Positions 62,751-64,000 of a stretch of 64,000 nt of DNA are shown here, piece after piece (the stretch's first letter is position 1; the number at the start of each line of letters is the position of its first letter). This stretch comes from Faecalibacterium sp. An121 (GTDB lineage: Bacteria > Bacillota > Clostridia > Oscillospirales > Ruminococcaceae). The notes below the pieces were generated by a model. That model saw nothing but the letters and a program-made list of their open reading frames with translations, had not been told where the DNA came from and ran no database searches. The position numbers were made by a program, and so were the translations under genes. Location of the stretch: assembly GCF_002160915.1 (NCBI RefSeq), contig NZ_NFLM01000010.1, positions 45,663 to 109,662 of the forward strand. The letters are read 5' to 3'.

Positions 62751-62765
62751 GCATCCCAAAAAAGC

Positions 62766-62793
62766 TTGACATTTGCCCTGCTGCGCTTATACT
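62766..62793 (+). promoter_or_regulatory. Promoter of the TPP riboswitch-thiT unit
   Basis: TTGACA (62766-62771), a 16-bp spacer and TATACT (62788-62793). Confidence 0.82.
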
Positions 62794-62798
62794 GAAAG

Positions 62799-62904
62799 AC
62801 GGACATGAAAACAGGGGCGCCGAAAGGCTGAGATCCGCACAGGCGGAGCACCCTTTAACCTGATCCGGGTAATGCCGGCGTAGGTAAGTTTGCGGAACGT
62901 CCGT
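62799..62904 (+). ncRNA. TPP (thiamine diphosphate) riboswitch
   Basis: The conserved THI-box core is present: GGGGCGCC, GGCTGAGAT (62826 on), then ACCCTTTAACCTGATCCGGG and TAATGCCGGCGTAGG. ACGGAC (62799-62804) and GTCCGT (62899-62904) extend the closing stem. A terminator hairpin (62920-62946) with a U tract follows, so bound TPP should stop transcription before thiT. Confidence 0.96.
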
Positions 62905-62919
62905 TTTGTGAACACCCCG

Positions 62920-62957
62920 TGCGCCTGCTGAATGCCAGCGGGCGCATTTTGTTTTTG
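62920..62957 (+). terminator. Expression-platform terminator of the TPP riboswitch
   Basis: TGCGCCTGCTG/CAGCGGGCGCA stem with a 5-nt loop, followed by TTTTGTTTTTG. Confidence 0.85.
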
Positions 62958-62986
62958 TGTACTATTTTTGAGGAGGGATCTTTCCC

Positions 62987-63559
62987 ATGACCAAAACTTA
63001 CTCCAAGACCCGCATCCTTGTGGAATGCGCCCTGATGATCGCAGCGGGCACCGTGCTGTCCAACTTCAAGATCTATGAACTGCCCAACGGCGGCAGCGTC
63101 ACCTTCCTGAGCATGCTGCCCTTCGTGCTGGTGTCCTTCCGGCATGGAGCCAAGTGGGGCCTGTTCACCGGCTTTGTGAACAGCCTGCTGCAGATGCTGC
63201 TGGGCTTCTATGCGCCGCCGGTGCCCAGCTTCCTGTATTTCCTGGGCGAGGTGCTGCTGGACTATGTGCTGGCTTTTATGGCGCTGGGCCTGGCCGATCT
63301 GTTTGCCCGCCCCTTCAGGAACCGCGCCGTGGGCATCGCGGCGGGCACCTTTGCGGTGGGCTTTTTGCGGTTCATCTGCAGCTTCTTGTCCGGCGTGCTG
63401 GTGTGGGGCAACCTGAACGAGGGCCTGGCCGCCTGGACTTACAGCCTGGGCTACAACGCCAGCTATATGCTCCCTGAGACCCTGCTGACCATGGCAGGCG
63501 CCCTGCTGATCTACAAGGCCGCGCCCCAGCTGTTCGCGCCGCAGGAGCGCAAAGGCTGA
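62987..63559 (+). CDS. thiT: Thiamine ECF transporter substrate-binding subunit ThiT
   Basis: A 190-residue integral membrane S-component with about six helices. It binds thiamine and works with the shared ECF module (EcfA, EcfA', EcfT), which is not in the window. ThiT features include the SNFKIYELPNGGSVTFLSMLPF loop near residues 26-45 (in part), the YAPPVPSFLYFLGEVLLDYVLAF helix and YNASYMLPE near the end. AGGAGGG precedes the ATG. Regulation by the upstream TPP riboswitch confirms the substrate. Confidence 0.95.
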   Translation: MTKTYSKTRILVECALMIAAGTVLSNFKIYELPNGGSVTFLSMLPFVLVSFRHGAKWGLFTGFVNSLLQMLLGFYAPPVPSFLYFLGEVLLDYVLAFMALGLADLFARPFRNRAVGIAAGTFAVGFLRFICSFLSGVLVWGNLNEGLAAWTYSLGYNASYMLPETLLTMAGALLIYKAAPQLFAPQERKG

Positions 63560-63577
63560 GCGCAAAAACAACGCATT

Positions 63578-63609
63578 GCCGCCAGGCTTCAACGCCCGGC
63601 GGCTTTTTT
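63578..63609 (+). terminator. Terminator after thiT
   Basis: GCCGCC/GGCGGC stem with extra pairing inside, followed by TTTTTT. Confidence 0.85.
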
Positions 63610-63631
63610 GCAGAAAAAGTCAAAAACAGGC

Positions 63632-63660
63632 TTGACATTCTCCCCGCCCTTTGCTATAAT
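63632..63660 (+). promoter_or_regulatory. Consensus promoter for tRNA-Ala
   Basis: TTGACA (63632-63637), a 17-bp spacer and TATAAT (63655-63660): a perfect consensus, as expected for a stable RNA gene. Confidence 0.93.
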
Positions 63661-63713
63661 AACTGACGTCGCCGGTCAAACACCACCGCGGCGGCCCGCA
63701 AAACGGAACATTT

Positions 63714-63789
<76 letters not shown>

Positions 63790-63793
63790 AGAC

Positions 63794-63826
63794 AAAGACC
63801 TGAAGCAACTGCTTCGGGTCTTTTTG
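63794..63826 (+). terminator. Terminator after tRNA-Ala
   Basis: AAAGACCTGAAGC/GCTTCGGGTCTTT stem followed by a T run. Confidence 0.85.
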
Positions 63827-63829
63827 TTT

Positions 63830-64000
63830 GCCAGCCTTCAGAAGCTGTCACAAAAATTGCATTCAAAAATTGTTCCATATGTCGTAACCGCCCCATAATC
63901 CCCCGTCTAGCAAAGCGGCGGAAGAAGTGAGAGAATAAGAAAAAGAGACAAATGAGATCAGAGGTCTCAGAAGTCTAAGAAGTGCCGGAAGTCTCAAAAA
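63830..64000. other. Right-end intergenic stretch, no gene recognised
   Basis: This end holds no convincing ORF. From about 63920 the plus strand is purine-rich, with GAAGT recurring roughly every 10 bp (AGAAGTCT, AGAAGTGC, GGAAGTCT). It could be the start of a leader or repeat that continues outside the window. Confidence 0.3.

Overview
The window is a GC-rich, densely coded segment of a Bacillota chromosome. The evidence for this is T-box leaders on ilvB and alaS, a TPP riboswitch on an ECF-type thiamine transporter (thiT), class III fructose-1,6-bisphosphatase, an RNase M5-like protein, WalJ, DegV and DUF815. The high GC, the gene content and the split purine genes best suit the Oscillospiraceae (Faecalibacterium/Gemmiger/Subdoligranulum-like gut anaerobes); that placement is inference. 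I see no prophage, insertion sequence, CRISPR array or rRNA. Almost everything reads as core chromosome.

Layout. 1-12.1 kb: a nine-gene leftward purine operon purE-F-M-N-(PurO-type IMP cyclohydrolase)-(AICAR transformylase)-D-L-B. It is preceded by a ~300-nt leader with a small ORF running into an intrinsic terminator. 12.3-20.1 kb: ybaK, DAHP synthase, DUF3783-apbE, a two-component system with a coupled small membrane protein, an alpha/beta hydrolase, a chloramphenicol-acetyltransferase-like remnant and an EamA transporter. 20.3-24.6 kb: a heterodimeric ABC exporter with a divergence-free upstream MarR gene and two matching palindromic operators. 24.8-32.1 kb: DUF815 ATPase, then the T-box-controlled ilvBN-ilvC-ilvD genes and tRNA-Gln. 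32.2-36.3 kb: rpoD with a FabG-like SDR, tadA and degV. 36.3-40 kb: TSUP permease, class A beta-lactamase-like protein, M19 dipeptidase and a NlpC/P60 protein, none of the three hydrolases with a signal peptide. 40.3-48 kb: a second, paralogous heterodimeric ABC exporter, a second two-component system, a monofunctional GT51 transglycosylase, tRNA-Pro, a small HAD protein and a PH-domain protein. 48-55.9 kb: leftward alaS-hit-apt-like-comEC-holA-rnmV. 55.9-64 kb: murA-walJ, fbp, a PflX-like radical SAM protein, a KdgK-like sugar kinase, TPP riboswitch-thiT and tRNA-Ala.

How the genes work together. The left third makes purines de novo; purC and purK are not in the window. The middle makes branched-chain amino acids under valine-type tRNA sensing and starts aromatic synthesis. 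Cell-wall genes recur: murA, GT51, WalJ and the peptide-hydrolase cluster. DNA and translation housekeeping is spread through the right half (rpoD, holA, alaS, tadA, rnmV, ybaK, three tRNAs). The least expected items are the attenuator-like purE leader, the CAT-like fragment, the one-base disruption at the comEC start, the paired MarR operators and the cytoplasmic peptide-hydrolase cluster.
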